Source of the DNA: Marinobacter sp. NP-4(2019)
Lineage (GTDB): Bacteria > Pseudomonadota > Gammaproteobacteria > Pseudomonadales > Oleiphilaceae
Length of the DNA: 64,000 nt
Assembly: GCF_003994855.1 (NCBI RefSeq)
Contig: NZ_CP034142.1
Location: 1,240,001-1,304,000, forward strand
Reading direction: 5' to 3'
Shown: positions 52,240 through 62,400 of the stretch, piece after piece
How positions within the stretch are numbered: the first letter of the stretch is position 1
Layout of the letters: the number at the start of each line of letters is the position of its first letter
Translations under genes and position numbers: made by a program
The notes under the pieces: generated by a model
Database searches by the model: none
The model's input: only the letters and a program-made list of their open reading frames with translations
Told to the model about the DNA's origin: nothing

Positions 52240-53223
52240 CTACTTGCTCCCAGCGTACCCAAGCTCCTTATCCACCAGGTTAAACAGCTCCTCACCACCG
52301 TGCCAGCGATCAAAGTTCTCCAGGAACTGGTCGGTGAGGGCACGCTTCCAGCCGATGAAATCGCCGGCCATATGGGCCGTCATGATGACGTTCTCCATGT
52401 CCCACAGTGGATGATCTTCAGGCAGCGGTTCTTCCTCAAACACATCCAGGCCGGCGCCGGAGATCTCGCCATCACGCAGGGCCTCGACCAGATCATCGGT
52501 TTTCACAATGGGGCCGCGGCCAATATTGATCAGCCGGGCGTGCGGGCGCATGGTCTTGAACGCCTTTTGGTCGAACAGACCTTCGGTCTGGGGTGTCAAC
52601 GGCGCGGCGATCACCACGTAATCCGCCAGCGCAAGTTGTTCGAACAGGTCGTCGTTGCTGTGCACCGCGACAAAGTCAGGGTCGTCATGACGGGCCCTGC
52701 GGGCGATGCCGTGGGGCTTCATGCCGACGGCGCTGACCAGGCGGGCGATCTGGCGACCAATGGACCCCGCGCCCACCACCAGCACCTGACTGCCTTGCGC
52801 ACGTTCGGTATCCCGATGCCGCCACTTATGGTCCATCTGCAGGCGAATGGAGCGGGGAAAGTCCTTGGCGAACATCAGAATGGTGCAGAGCACATACTCC
52901 GCGATGGTGCGGTCGAAAATGCCCCGGGCGTTGGTGACCGTGACGTCGCCTTTGATCAGGGCCGGAAACATCAGAGCATCGACCCCTGCGCTGGTGGCGT
53001 GTATCCACTGTAGTTTGTCCGCCGCAGGCCAAGCCGCTTCCAGGGCTTCGGTGCGGAAGTCCGTCACCATCATCACATCTGTGCCTGGCAGGGTCTCTCG
53101 CAGGGTGGGTTCGTCACAGGCAAACCTTACGGTGGCTCTGGCCCGGAGGGCATCCATTCCAGGCGGTTCCTGTTCGTCCGGGGCAGTCAGAACGGTTACG
53201 ACCGGCTTGCTGTGTTTTGTCAT
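52240..53223 (-). CDS. NAD(P)-dependent D-2-hydroxyacid dehydrogenase
   Basis: 327 residues from ATG 53223, which has GGAGG 5 bp upstream. The nucleotide-binding VLVVGAGSIGRQIARLVSAVG and the catalytic residues Arg (INIGRGPIV), Glu (EEEPLPEDHPLW region) and His (IMTAHMAGD) of the family are present. It would interconvert a D-2-hydroxyacid and its 2-keto acid; the exact substrate (glyoxylate, hydroxypyruvate or other) cannot be decided. It is divergent from an aminotransferase gene 258 bp away. Confidence 0.9.
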   Translation of the reverse strand: MTKHSKPVVTVLTAPDEQEPPGMDALRARATVRFACDEPTLRETLPGTDVMMVTDFRTEALEAAWPAADKLQWIHATSAGVDALMFPALIKGDVTVTNARGIFDRTIAEYVLCTILMFAKDFPRSIRLQMDHKWRHRDTERAQGSQVLVVGAGSIGRQIARLVSAVGMKPHGIARRARHDDPDFVAVHSNDDLFEQLALADYVVIAAPLTPQTEGLFDQKAFKTMRPHARLINIGRGPIVKTDDLVEALRDGEISGAGLDVFEEEPLPEDHPLWDMENVIMTAHMAGDFIGWKRALTDQFLENFDRWHGGEELFNLVDKELGYAGSK

Positions 53224-53481
53224 CTGTCCTCCACTCACCTGAAAACGCTGTTTGGGGCGCCTGGCGCGTATGGCAAGGCGTTACAACCCAGTCTTGTACA
53301 GTCTGGTTCGCAGGTGGCGGACGGTCAACCTGAGTTGCTGAAACGGGGGTGTTCAGTGGCCGGAAAATCACCGTTGATCCAGACCCTGAATCTTTCTGTT
53401 GTTATGCCTTGTCGCCCTCTTCTTTACTGACTAACCTGCATGAGTAGCTTCTTTTTTGCCTTGTTTGCAGGAGGTATTCTT

Positions 53482-54708
53482 ATGGCCGAAGCCGCCAACA
53501 ACGAAATTGGCCAGACCAAGCCGCGGAAAGTGAAGTATCGCAAGAGCAAGGCTAGTTGGAACCCCGCCATGCAGGCGGTGCCGGTTCCCGGCATTCGCCG
53601 CATGGTGAATATGGCGGCCACCATGAAGGACGTGATTCATCTGTCCATTGGCCAGCCTGACTTGCCAACACCAAAACACATTATCGATGCCTATATCGAT
53701 GCCCTGAATGCGGGGCAGACCGGTTACACCATGGACGCAGGCTTGCCGGAACTGCTGGTGGCGTTACGTGATTACTACGGCAAACGTTATAACCGGCGCT
53801 TGACCCGGGATAATATCCTGATTACAAGCGGTGCCACGGAGGCTATGTACCTGGCTATTTCGGCCACATCGGCACCGGGGCGGCAGTTTATCGTGACGGA
53901 CCCGTCATTCCTGCTCTATGCGCCGTTGATCCGGATGAACGGTGGCGAGGTCAAGTTTGTCCCCACGCGCGCGGAGAACAATCATCAACTGGATCCGGAC
54001 GAAGTCATCCGAGCCATGGGAGCCCGTACCTTTGCCCTGATCCTTAATAATCCGAACAACCCCACCGGCGCGGTTTATCCCCGCAGCACGGTGGAGACGA
54101 TCCTGGAAGAATGCGCTTACCGCGGTGTTCAGGTGTATGCGGATGAGGTCTACGACCATCTGATTTTCGACGATGATGACTTTGCCAGCGTGCTGAACTG
54201 CTCGATGGACCTGGATAACATCATGTGCATCAGCAGCTTTTCCAAGACCTACAGTATGGCGGGGTTGCGGATTGGCTGGGTTATTTCGAGCCAGGCGGCC
54301 ATCAAGTCCCTGCGTCGCTACCACATGTTCACTACTTCGGTGGCCAACACGCCGTCCCAGTTTGCCGGGGTTGCGGCATTGACGGGGGATCAGCAGTGCG
54401 TCAGGGATATGGTGGACATTTATCGGGAGCGGCGTGACAAGGTGGTTGAGCTGATTGATCAAACGCCTCATCTGACCGGCTACAAGCCAGGCGGTGCATT
54501 CTTTGCGTTCCCGGATCTGCCGCCTCACGTGGATGGTTCCGATCTTTCTCTGCGCATGCTGAAGGAAACCGGCGTATGTATGGTTCCCGGCGATGCCTTT
54601 GGTGAGCACTGTACCAACGCGGTCAGGATCAGTTTCTCGACCACCTGCGAGAAGCTGGAAGAAGCGTTCGACCGGATTATACCCTGGATGGCGAAGCAGC
54701 AATTCTGA
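53482..54708 (+). CDS. Class I/II pyridoxal-phosphate aminotransferase
   Basis: 408 residues from ATG 53482, preceded by AGGAGG with 7 bp spacing. Fold type I landmarks: HLSIGQPDLPTPKHI, TSGATEAMYLA, NNPNNPTGAVYP, ADEVYDHLIF, the PLP lysine in SSFSKTYSMAGLRIGW, and the substrate arginine in VRISFSTTCEKLEEA. Most like aspartate/aromatic-type aminotransferases. The basic N-terminal tail (KPRKVKYRKSKASWN) is longer than usual. A small cysteine-rich gene follows 7 bp later. Confidence 0.92.
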   Translation: MAEAANNEIGQTKPRKVKYRKSKASWNPAMQAVPVPGIRRMVNMAATMKDVIHLSIGQPDLPTPKHIIDAYIDALNAGQTGYTMDAGLPELLVALRDYYGKRYNRRLTRDNILITSGATEAMYLAISATSAPGRQFIVTDPSFLLYAPLIRMNGGEVKFVPTRAENNHQLDPDEVIRAMGARTFALILNNPNNPTGAVYPRSTVETILEECAYRGVQVYADEVYDHLIFDDDDFASVLNCSMDLDNIMCISSFSKTYSMAGLRIGWVISSQAAIKSLRRYHMFTTSVANTPSQFAGVAALTGDQQCVRDMVDIYRERRDKVVELIDQTPHLTGYKPGGAFFAFPDLPPHVDGSDLSLRMLKETGVCMVPGDAFGEHCTNAVRISFSTTCEKLEEAFDRIIPWMAKQQF

Positions 54709-54715
54709 GGTGGAT

Positions 54716-54907
54716 ATGTCAGCCCTGGATTCCGTTCTCATTCAATGTCCGTACTGCTGGGAGACGCTGGAAATCAGCGTCGACCCCTCAGTACAGGAGC
54801 AGGAGTATGTTGAGGACTGCCAGGTCTGTTGTCAGCCGATACTGCTGAAGGTCATCGTAAGTGATGACCTGACGCCCCATGTGGAGGCTCACGCGGAGAA
54901 CGAGTGA
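54716..54907 (+). CDS. CPXCG-motif cysteine-rich small protein
   Basis: 63 residues from ATG 54716, which has GAGGTGG just upstream. It has two cysteine pairs, CPYCWETLEIS near residue 11 and DCQVCCQPILLKV near residue 35, the zinc-ribbon layout of the CPXCG-type family; here the glycine after the first pair is Trp. The acidic tail (HVEAHAENE) is typical. Function unknown; probably metal-binding and cytoplasmic. It starts 7 bp after the aminotransferase and is likely co-transcribed. Confidence 0.85.
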   Translation: MSALDSVLIQCPYCWETLEISVDPSVQEQEYVEDCQVCCQPILLKVIVSDDLTPHVEAHAENE

Positions 54908-54994
54908 TCGTTCCTAACGAATTCTTAACCTACCTCATGGTCGCGATAGCATAGGCTGGCCTCTCGTATTCATGATCATTCCGGAGATACATCC

Positions 54995-55564
54995 ATGGTA
55001 GTCAAACGATCATCTGTTCTGTCGGCCGTCCTCATTTTGGCGGTGAGTCTGATTAGCGGTTGTGCCAGCCTGTCGCCGTACTCCATCTCCGAAGGCACCC
55101 TGGAGCGCCATCTCCAGGATGCCGTTACTGACTTTGACCGGAAACAACTGCAAAGTGGATCACCGCTGAGCCTGAGTCTGAACGATGCTGACATCACTCT
55201 GGGGCCTGACGGCCGGGATGTGGCCGTTATCGATCTCAGGGGGCAGGTGGCACTCAATGCGCTGATGGCCAAGCTTCCGGTGGACCTGGCGCTGAAAGTG
55301 GAGGGCGCGCCAGTTTACGATTCCGAGGAAAGAGCGGTTTATATCCGTCGTCTGCAACTGCTCGAGAGCAGTATTGATTCACCATTGTTCAAGGGTGATC
55401 TCAAGCCAGTGACCGATAACGTGATGCGGGTAGTGGCGCACATGCTGGAGACCATGCCCGTCTATCGTCTGGACGACACGGACCTTGCCCAGCGGATGGT
55501 CGGCATGGTGCCAATGGACGTCCGCGTGGCCCCCGGTCGGCTTGAGTTTGTGATGTCAGAGTAG
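54995..55564 (+). CDS. DUF1439 lipoprotein
   Basis: 189 residues with a lipoprotein signal peptide (SVLSAVLILAVSLISGCASLSP; lipobox ISGC, Cys near residue 23). The mature part (YSISEGTLERHLQD, then LRGQVALNALMAKLPVDLALKVEGAPVYD) fits the DUF1439/YceB-like family of outer- or inner-membrane lipoproteins, thought to bind lipid-like ligands through a TULIP-type fold. Function unknown. Its own promoter probably lies in the 87 bp upstream; a bidirectional terminator follows. Confidence 0.85.
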   Translation: MVVKRSSVLSAVLILAVSLISGCASLSPYSISEGTLERHLQDAVTDFDRKQLQSGSPLSLSLNDADITLGPDGRDVAVIDLRGQVALNALMAKLPVDLALKVEGAPVYDSEERAVYIRRLQLLESSIDSPLFKGDLKPVTDNVMRVVAHMLETMPVYRLDDTDLAQRMVGMVPMDVRVAPGRLEFVMSE

Positions 55565-55578
55565 GCAGGAAAGAACGT

Positions 55579-55608
55579 AAAAGGGGCCGAATCAGCGGCC
55601 CCTTTTCG
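55579..55608. terminator. Bidirectional rho-independent terminator
   Basis: AAAAGGGGCCG (from 55579) pairs with CGGCCCCTTTT (to 55606) over AATCAG. T-rich on the plus side and A-rich on the other, so it can serve both the lipoprotein gene and the convergent aminotransferase gene, which ends at 55631. Confidence 0.9.
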
Positions 55609-55630
55609 TTTATCTGCGTTATCAGGCAGT

Positions 55631-56890
55631 TCAGGCGGTTGCTTTCAGAGCTTCCTCAAAAATAGTCACGGCTTCGTCAATCTGTTGTTCATTGACGATC
55701 AGCGGCGGCAGCCAGCGCACGATCTCCTGATAGGGACCACAGCGCAACATCAGTAAGCCACGTTTTTCGCATTCCTTGAGAATCCTGCCAGCCCGTTCGC
55801 CGTCCGGAGCGTTGTCACGGCGCATTTCCACGCCCACCATCAGGCCCATACCGCGAACGTCCGCCATGTCCGGAAAGTCGTTCTTCAGTTTGTGGAGACT
55901 GTCCCAGAGGCGCTGGCCCATCTTGTTGGCGTTCTCGACCAGACCTTCTTCGCGAATGACGTCAATGGTTGCAATAGCAGCGGCGGCGGCGACCGCGTTG
56001 CCGCCGTATGTGCCACCCTGGGAGCCGGGCCAGCCCTTGGCCATGGTTTCTTCCGATGCCGCCAGCGCTGAAATCGGAAAGCCGCTGGCCAGACCCTTGG
56101 CGATCATGATGGCGTCCGGCGTCACACCGAAATGCTGGTGGGCCCAAAACTGGCCGCTGCGACCGAAGCCGGCCTGAACTTCATCGAACACCAGCATAAT
56201 GCCATGTTTGTCACAGCGCTCACGCAGACCTTTCAGGAACCTGGCGTTGGCGGGTACATAGCCACCTTCACCCTGTACCGGTTCGATCAGCATGGCGGCG
56301 GTTTCCCTGGGGGCGGAATAGGTGACAAAGATCCGGTCCAGTTCGCGCAGACAGAAATCGGTGGTGTCCTCCAGATTCCAGCCATAGTGGTGAGCGTGGG
56401 GGAAGGGCGCCACGACAACGCCCCCCATCATCGGGCTGACCCCGGCGCGGAGCCCGACACTGGAAGTGGTCAGCGACAGGGAGCCCATGGTGCGCCCGTG
56501 AAAGCCGCCATGGAAGACAATGATGTTAGGACGACCGGTGGCCTGTCGCACCAGACGGATGGCGCCTTCCGCCACCTCGGTGCCGGCGTTGGAGAAAAAG
56601 AACGCATTCAACGGGTCCGGGGTGAGTTCGCCGAGTTTTTCCGCCAGTTCCGGTAGCCGAGGATTCATCACCGTGGTGGCCTGGGCATGAATCATGGTAG
56701 CAACCTGTTTTTGCGCTGCCTCCACAACTTTCGGGTGGCAATGACCGGTACTGGTGACACCGATGCCGGAGGTAAAATCAAGATATCGCCGGCCTTCCGG
56801 ATCAATGATATAGGCACCCTCGCCCTTGGCTGCGGTGATGCCAGTCGCCTGCTTCAGCAGTGGTGATAACTTGCCTTTATGGTCGGTCAC
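55631..56890 (-). CDS. Class III aminotransferase (4-aminobutyrate/acetylornithine type)
   Basis: 419 residues from GTG 56890, chosen because GGGAGGT lies 7-14 bp upstream and homologues begin there; ATG 56953 would add a tail unlike the family. PLP-lysine in IMIAKGLASGFPISA, Asp of VFDEVQAGFGRSG, the phosphate loop SNAGTEVAEGAIRLVR, and GGFHGRTMGSLSLT. Closest by pattern to GABA or other omega-amino-acid transaminases; the precise donor is not determined. It follows the dehydrogenase gene at 56968-58128 by 77 bp on the same strand. Confidence 0.9.
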   Translation of the reverse strand: MTDHKGKLSPLLKQATGITAAKGEGAYIIDPEGRRYLDFTSGIGVTSTGHCHPKVVEAAQKQVATMIHAQATTVMNPRLPELAEKLGELTPDPLNAFFFSNAGTEVAEGAIRLVRQATGRPNIIVFHGGFHGRTMGSLSLTTSSVGLRAGVSPMMGGVVVAPFPHAHHYGWNLEDTTDFCLRELDRIFVTYSAPRETAAMLIEPVQGEGGYVPANARFLKGLRERCDKHGIMLVFDEVQAGFGRSGQFWAHQHFGVTPDAIMIAKGLASGFPISALAASEETMAKGWPGSQGGTYGGNAVAAAAAIATIDVIREEGLVENANKMGQRLWDSLHKLKNDFPDMADVRGMGLMVGVEMRRDNAPDGERAGRILKECEKRGLLMLRCGPYQEIVRWLPPLIVNEQQIDEAVTIFEEALKATA

Positions 56891-56967
56891 GGTGCACCTC
56901 CCGAAGTGAATTGAGTCCCTCTTGCAGCCTAGCCCCAAAAAGTCGCTTTTCAAATGAATGAGAAAGA

Positions 56968-58128
56968 TTAATTGCCCTGATTCAGTCGCTGGCAGATTGC
57001 GGTGCCGACTTCATGGGTGCCGCGCTGTGCTCCGGCGTTTTCCGCGAGATCCGCCGCCACGGCATCAAACAGCTTCTGGCCGGCAGCAGCCAGCGCCGGG
57101 TCCTTGCGTCCCAGCCACTCCAGCATACGTGCGGTGGTAAACAGCATGGCTGTGGGGTCCGCCAGGCCCTGGCCAGCGATATCCGGGGCACTACCGTGGG
57201 TGGGCTCGAACATGGACGGCATCTTCGGATCCGTAGGGTTCAGATTGCAGGAAGGGGCGACCCCCATGCCCCCCGACAAAACAGCGGCGAGATCCGTCAG
57301 GATGTCACCCTGCAGGTTACTGGCAACCACCACGTCAAACGCCCAGGGACACTGCACGAACTTCATGCAGGCAGCGTCCACGAGTTCGTGGTGAGTGGCC
57401 ACATCCGGGTACTCCCTGCTGATCTCTTCAAAGGCCTCGGAGTACATATCACCCCAGTAACGCAGGGCATTGCGCTTGGTGACAATGCAAACCTGGCTTT
57501 CGCAAGTGCGGCCGTCCTGGGTCTTGAACCGACGTGTGCGCCCCTGTTTCATCCGTTCGCCGGCGCGCAGGCGTGCCTGTTCAAATCCATAGCGAATGAT
57601 CCGATTGGTGGCGTAACGGGTGAACACCTCTATCTGGGTGGCGACTTCGTCCGGGGTGCCTTTGCGTAGGCGACCGCCCTGACTGACATATTCGCCCTCG
57701 CTGTTCTCCCGGATGACCAGCATGTCGATGTCTTTGGCGCGTTCATCGGCCAGGTACTGGCGTGCGCCGGGTAGTAGCCGTGCGGGGCGCTCACAGACCC
57801 ATTGATCAAACCCCTTGCGCATATCCAGTAACGGCGCCAGGGAAACGCTGTCTGGCAACAGGTAGCGTTGTGGATCGTCGACCGGCCCCGGATCGCCCAG
57901 GGCACCCAGCAGGATGGCATCAAATGCTTTGAGTTGCTCCAGGGCGTCTTCCGGCATCGACTCGCCATGCTCTTCATGCCAGGCATGGGACGGCCAGGGA
58001 AAACGGGTCCATTCCAGGTCCAGGTTGTGCCTGGAACGCAGTGTCTCCAGGCAACGCACAGCCTCGGCGACAACTTCAGGGCCAATGCCATCGCCAGGGG
58101 TGACTGCGATTCGGGTTTTCTGGGCCAT
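56968..58128 (-). CDS. Tartrate/D-malate-type dehydrogenase (isopropylmalate dehydrogenase family)
   Basis: 386 residues from ATG 58128 with AGGAG upstream. Beta-decarboxylating dehydrogenase landmarks: VTPGDGIGPEVVAEAVRCL, VIRENSEGEYVSQGGR, the catalytic Lys in IVTKRNALRYWGDMY, the metal-binding Asp in VASNLQGDILTDLAAVLSGG, and FEPTHGSAPDIAGQGLADP. The REN(S/T)EGEY form and the FDQWVCERPARLLPG stretch are closer to TtuC/DmlA than to LeuB. Substrate could be tartrate, D-malate or a similar acid. Divergent from the EAL gene. Confidence 0.88.
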   Translation of the reverse strand: MAQKTRIAVTPGDGIGPEVVAEAVRCLETLRSRHNLDLEWTRFPWPSHAWHEEHGESMPEDALEQLKAFDAILLGALGDPGPVDDPQRYLLPDSVSLAPLLDMRKGFDQWVCERPARLLPGARQYLADERAKDIDMLVIRENSEGEYVSQGGRLRKGTPDEVATQIEVFTRYATNRIIRYGFEQARLRAGERMKQGRTRRFKTQDGRTCESQVCIVTKRNALRYWGDMYSEAFEEISREYPDVATHHELVDAACMKFVQCPWAFDVVVASNLQGDILTDLAAVLSGGMGVAPSCNLNPTDPKMPSMFEPTHGSAPDIAGQGLADPTAMLFTTARMLEWLGRKDPALAAAGQKLFDAVAADLAENAGAQRGTHEVGTAICQRLNQGN

Positions 58129-58312
58129 TCCGCGAACTCCTGTTTGTTTCTTCAATCGTATAGAACCGTAGCTGTCAGTGTAGCCCTGTGGTTGGGGGAT
58201 GCCAGAGTTTTGAGTGAATGACGTTTTACCGGGGAGGGCTTCGAGGCTATAGTTGGAAAAGTTTATTGATTCTAAACTCAATTTGCTCGTTGGGGGCAGT
58301 CAAGGAGAGGGT

Positions 58313-59077
58313 GTGAATCGGCCTGCCGTTTTGTTTGATGAGTCTAAATGTGAGCAATGTGCGTGCGGCGAGGGATTGGATTTTTCCTTTTCATTTGCCT
58401 TCCAACCCATCGTTGATGTGCAGAGTAAAACGGTTTTTGCTTACGAAGCTTTGGTCAGGGGTATTGGCGGTGAGGGGGCGATGAGTGTTCTGGCAAACGT
58501 AAATGCGCGTAACAGGTATACGTTTGACCAGATTTGCCGGGTTAAAGCGGTCAAGCTTGCCTCCCGGCTCAATATGGCGGCCATGCTCAGCATTAACTTC
58601 ATGCCAAATGCTGTGTATGAAGCCAAATATTGCATTCGCACTACGTTGGCGGCTGCGAAAAAATATGATTTTGATACCTCGAAGATCATATTTGAGGTTA
58701 TTGAGGACGAGAAGCTGACATCGGTAGAGCACCTTGCCTCGATCATAGAGGACTACAAGGAAATGGGGTTCAGTACGGCGATTGATGATTTTGGCGCCGG
58801 ATATTCCCGCTACGATATCATGACGCTCAGCCCTCCTGATCTTCTGAAACTGGATATGGACCTGATACGCAATATCCACCAGGAACCCAACAAGCAGGCC
58901 GTGGTAGCAGGCATTATTACCATGATGCAAAAGCTGGGTGGCAATATTGTGGCAGAAGGCGTTGAAACTAAAGACGAATATGCCTGGTTGCGGTCGCAGG
59001 GTATTAATCTGTATCAGGGGTACCTTTTCGCACGACCAACATTCGAGGCTCTTCCTGAGCCTTATTTTCCGGACTAA
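58313..59077 (+). CDS. Stand-alone EAL-domain protein
   Basis: 254 residues from GTG 58313, which has AAGGAGAGG upstream; a longer frame from TTG 58253 exists. A short cysteine-rich start (CEQCACG, residues about 12-18) precedes an EAL domain resembling that of BLUF-EAL proteins such as YcgF, but with no BLUF or GGDEF part. Catalytic positions look kept: EALVRG, SINFMPN, FEVIED, DDFGAGYS, KLDMD, AEGVET, YQGYLF. It may break down c-di-GMP or, like YcgF, act by protein contact. The cysteines may bind metal. Codon use is more AT-rich than its neighbours. Confidence 0.87.
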   Translation: MNRPAVLFDESKCEQCACGEGLDFSFSFAFQPIVDVQSKTVFAYEALVRGIGGEGAMSVLANVNARNRYTFDQICRVKAVKLASRLNMAAMLSINFMPNAVYEAKYCIRTTLAAAKKYDFDTSKIIFEVIEDEKLTSVEHLASIIEDYKEMGFSTAIDDFGAGYSRYDIMTLSPPDLLKLDMDLIRNIHQEPNKQAVVAGIITMMQKLGGNIVAEGVETKDEYAWLRSQGINLYQGYLFARPTFEALPEPYFPD

Positions 59078-59096
59078 TAGTCATTGAGGTTACATC

Positions 59097-59453
59097 TTGC
59101 TGTATCGTATTGTCACGATTGTTGGCGGACTGGTCTTTGTCATTGTCCTGTTCACCCTGATCTGGTTTTTCTGTAAGCAATTCTTGTTACGTCACGGTGT
59201 TCGGGAGCAGGTGTCCGACCGGGCAACGGTGTTAGCTACCTGGACTTTTGCTGGTATCAGTGTCGGGCTAGTGTTTGCTGTGGTAGGTGCGTTTATTCTA
59301 GGTCCCTGGGCATTCTACCGCACCTTGCGGGGCCATGATGTGCCTGTTTCCGATAGTGCAGCCATCTGGTGGGGGTTTGGGATCGTGGTTCTGTCCATGG
59401 GAATCACCACCGCCGGGTTCCTCGGTTTCCTTGCCCTGGTCGGTGCATACTAG
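59097..59453 (+). CDS. Small membrane protein of unknown function
   Basis: 118 residues with three hydrophobic helices (about 5-27, 47-70, 90-115: IVTIVGGLVFVIVLFTLIWF; TWTFAGISVGLVFAVVGAF; WGFGIVVLSMGITTAGFLGF). TTG 59097 has GAGGT 7 bp upstream. I recognise no family. It lies 19 bp after the EAL gene and is probably co-transcribed. Its stop TAG and the stop of the convergent gene share the four bases CTAG. Confidence 0.7.
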   Translation: MLYRIVTIVGGLVFVIVLFTLIWFFCKQFLLRHGVREQVSDRATVLATWTFAGISVGLVFAVVGAFILGPWAFYRTLRGHDVPVSDSAAIWWGFGIVVLSMGITTAGFLGFLALVGAY

Positions 59454-62400
59454 GTCGCTGTTCCTTCATTCACGCGCTCAAGCAAATATTCCATCGGGTG
59501 CCTTATTCTCTCCTGTTGAATTCGTTTGACCTGGGACCGGCAGGAATAGCCGGTGGCCACGATATTCGCGGCACCCAGGGACTCCACTTTCCCGCGCCAG
59601 GAAAGGTCATAAATCGTTGCTGAGGTTTCTCTGTTGCGGGTTTCGTGGCCGTAGGTGCCCGCCATGCCACAGCACCCGGATGCCTCGATTGTCAGCTTCT
59701 GGCCCAGTGCTTCGAACACGGTTTGCCATTGCGTCATGCTGCCCATTGCGTTGGTCTTCTCGGAGCAATGTCCCAGCAGTGACACCTCTCCGGCTGTGAA
59801 TATCGTGGCGCGGCTTTCCAGGAATGCCCGGTGCTCCGACAGGAACTCCTGCAGCAAACTGACCCGTGGTACCCGGGCGTTCACATATTTTCTGTACTCG
59901 GAGCGATAGGCGAGTGTCATGGAAGGATCAATGCCGACCAGAGGTATCCCGAATCGCCCAAACCTGTTGAGAAGCTTGGTGTGGCTGTCGGCAATGGTTC
60001 GGAATCGTTGCAGGAACCCATGCACATGCAGCGGCTTGCCATTGGCGTGGTAAGGCAGTAGCCAAACGTTGAACCCCAGCTTTTTCAGGCACTTGAGAAT
60101 CGCTGAAAAGGTATCCGTTTCGAAGTAGCTGGTAAATGCGTCCTGAACGATAATCACGGCACGTGCCCGTTCCTTGTCTGAAAGTGCACTCAGCGTTTTT
60201 TCGTTCGCCAGGTCAATATCCAGATCCCTTGCCGCTGCGACAGGAGAGGGTGCGCTCAGGAGTGGGCTGTCTACCATCCCGGCTCTTCTGAGCAGTGACC
60301 TGATCAGTCCGAGGCGCATCAGGTGGTTGTATATGGGCCGTATAAGCGGATTGGCGATCCAGGGTAGCATCTGCTCAAGCTGCCCGATGAAATGGTCCTT
60401 CACCGGTCTCAGGTACCGTCCGTAATACAGTTGGAGAAATCGAGTCCGGAATTCGGGGACATCCACCTGAACGGGACACTGGCTTGCGCATGACTTGCAG
60501 GAGAGGCATCCGGCCATGGAGTCAAACACCTCGTTGGAGAAGTCGTAGTCTCCACGAGCCCGATGGAAGGTGTTCACTGTTTTCCGGAATGCTGTTCGCA
60601 GGCCCGTGTCGGCCTCCGTCTGGTGGGCGAGCTGTTCGCTATCAATGTCATGCTCTCCGAGCAACCGTAACCATTCCCTCATTAGCGAGGCCCGACCTTT
60701 CGGCGAGTGACGCCGGTCCCGTGTGCCTTTCCAGGACGGGCACATGGCGTCGTCAGGGTCGTAGTTATAGCAGGCGCCATTGCCATTGCAGTTCATTGCA
60801 TCCTGTTGATGGGCGAGACTTTTTGCCGGTATCGTACGATCGAGTTGGCCCCGCAACCCAGGCTCGTCCAGCCGGGTGAGCGGAATTCGGGCAGACGTAG
60901 TGGCAATTTTTCCGGGGTTCAGCTGGTTGTTCGGGTCGAAGGCACGCTTGACGGCCTGCAGCTCCGGATACAGGTCGCCAAAGAAATCGGGAGCAAATTC
61001 CGAACGGAACCCCTTGCCGTGCTCGCCCCACAGCAGACCACCATACTGTCTGACCAGCTTGACGACTTCCTCCGTGACCCTGCGGACCCGCTCGATGGTT
61101 TCCGCCTGCTTCAGGTCCAGCGCAGGCCTTACATGCAGAACACCGGCGTCCACATGTCCGAACATACCGTAGTTCAGCTGTTCACGGTCGAGCAGGGCCC
61201 TGAACTTCATAATGAAGTCCGCCAGGTGTTCGGGGGGAACGACCGTGTCCTCGACAAAGGCAATGGGGCGGGCTTCACCCGCTGTCTTCCCGAGCAGCCC
61301 CACGGCACGTTTGCGCATGGCCCAGATGCGGTTGACCGGTGTTGCTCCCCGGGCAATGGAGTACGTCCGGGAGCCCGTATGTTCTGATGCATCGAGAATC
61401 CGGGTCAGTCTCGCGATACCGTCTTCCAGTTCCTGTTCCGAGGCGGCGGTATATTCGACCAGATTGACGCCTGCCACGTGGCCTTCGCCGGTCCTGAAAA
61501 ATGGTGCCACGCCTTCCCAGACGATGTCTGTCCTGGCCATGTCCAGAACCTTATTGTCCACCGTTTCTATCGACGCCGGTTGCGCCTGCATCAGTGTCCG
61601 GGCATCTCTCAGTGATGCGTCGAAGCTGTCGTACTGAACCACAATCAAGGCCTGAAATTCAGGGATGGGTTCCAGGTTTATTCGGGCCTCGGCAATGAAC
61701 CCCAGTGTGCCCTCGGAGCCGCAAAGAACGCTGTTGGCATTCAGACGCCCGTCATCATCACGTATGTGGGCCAGGTCGTAACCGGTCAGGCAACGGTTCA
61801 GCTTCGGAAAGCGGGCTTGGATGTCTTCCCGTCGACGGTCCCAGATGTCCACAAGTTTACGATAGATCTCTCCCGTGCGATCGTTTGTGTTAAGCGCTGC
61901 AGACTCGTCTTCCGGCGACAGGGGGTGGCTGTGAAGTACGGAGCCGTCCATCAGAACAGTGACCAGGTCGAGCACATGGTTCCGGGTTTTACCGTACATC
62001 ACCGAGCCCTGTCCGCTGGCATCGGTGTTGATCATGCCCCCAATTGTGGCGCGGTTACTGGTGGAGAGTTCCGGTGCGAAAAACAGTCCACGGGAGCGAA
62101 CTGCCGCATTGAGCTGATCCTTGACCACTCCGGCCTCAACCCGGGCCCATCGCTCTTCGCTGTTGATTTCAAGGATCCGGTTCATGTGGCGCGAGAGGTC
62201 AACAACGATCCCGTCGGTCAGGGATTGCCCGTTGGTGCCGGTACCGCCACCTCTCGGGCTGAGTACGATGTCGCTCCAGTCCGGCTTGCCGGCCAGCGAT
62301 GTGAGGCACTGGAGGTCCTGTCTGTCTCTCGGGAACACAATCGCCTGAGGCAATACCTGATAAATGGAGTTGTCCGTTGCCAGAACGGTTCGGGTGGCGT

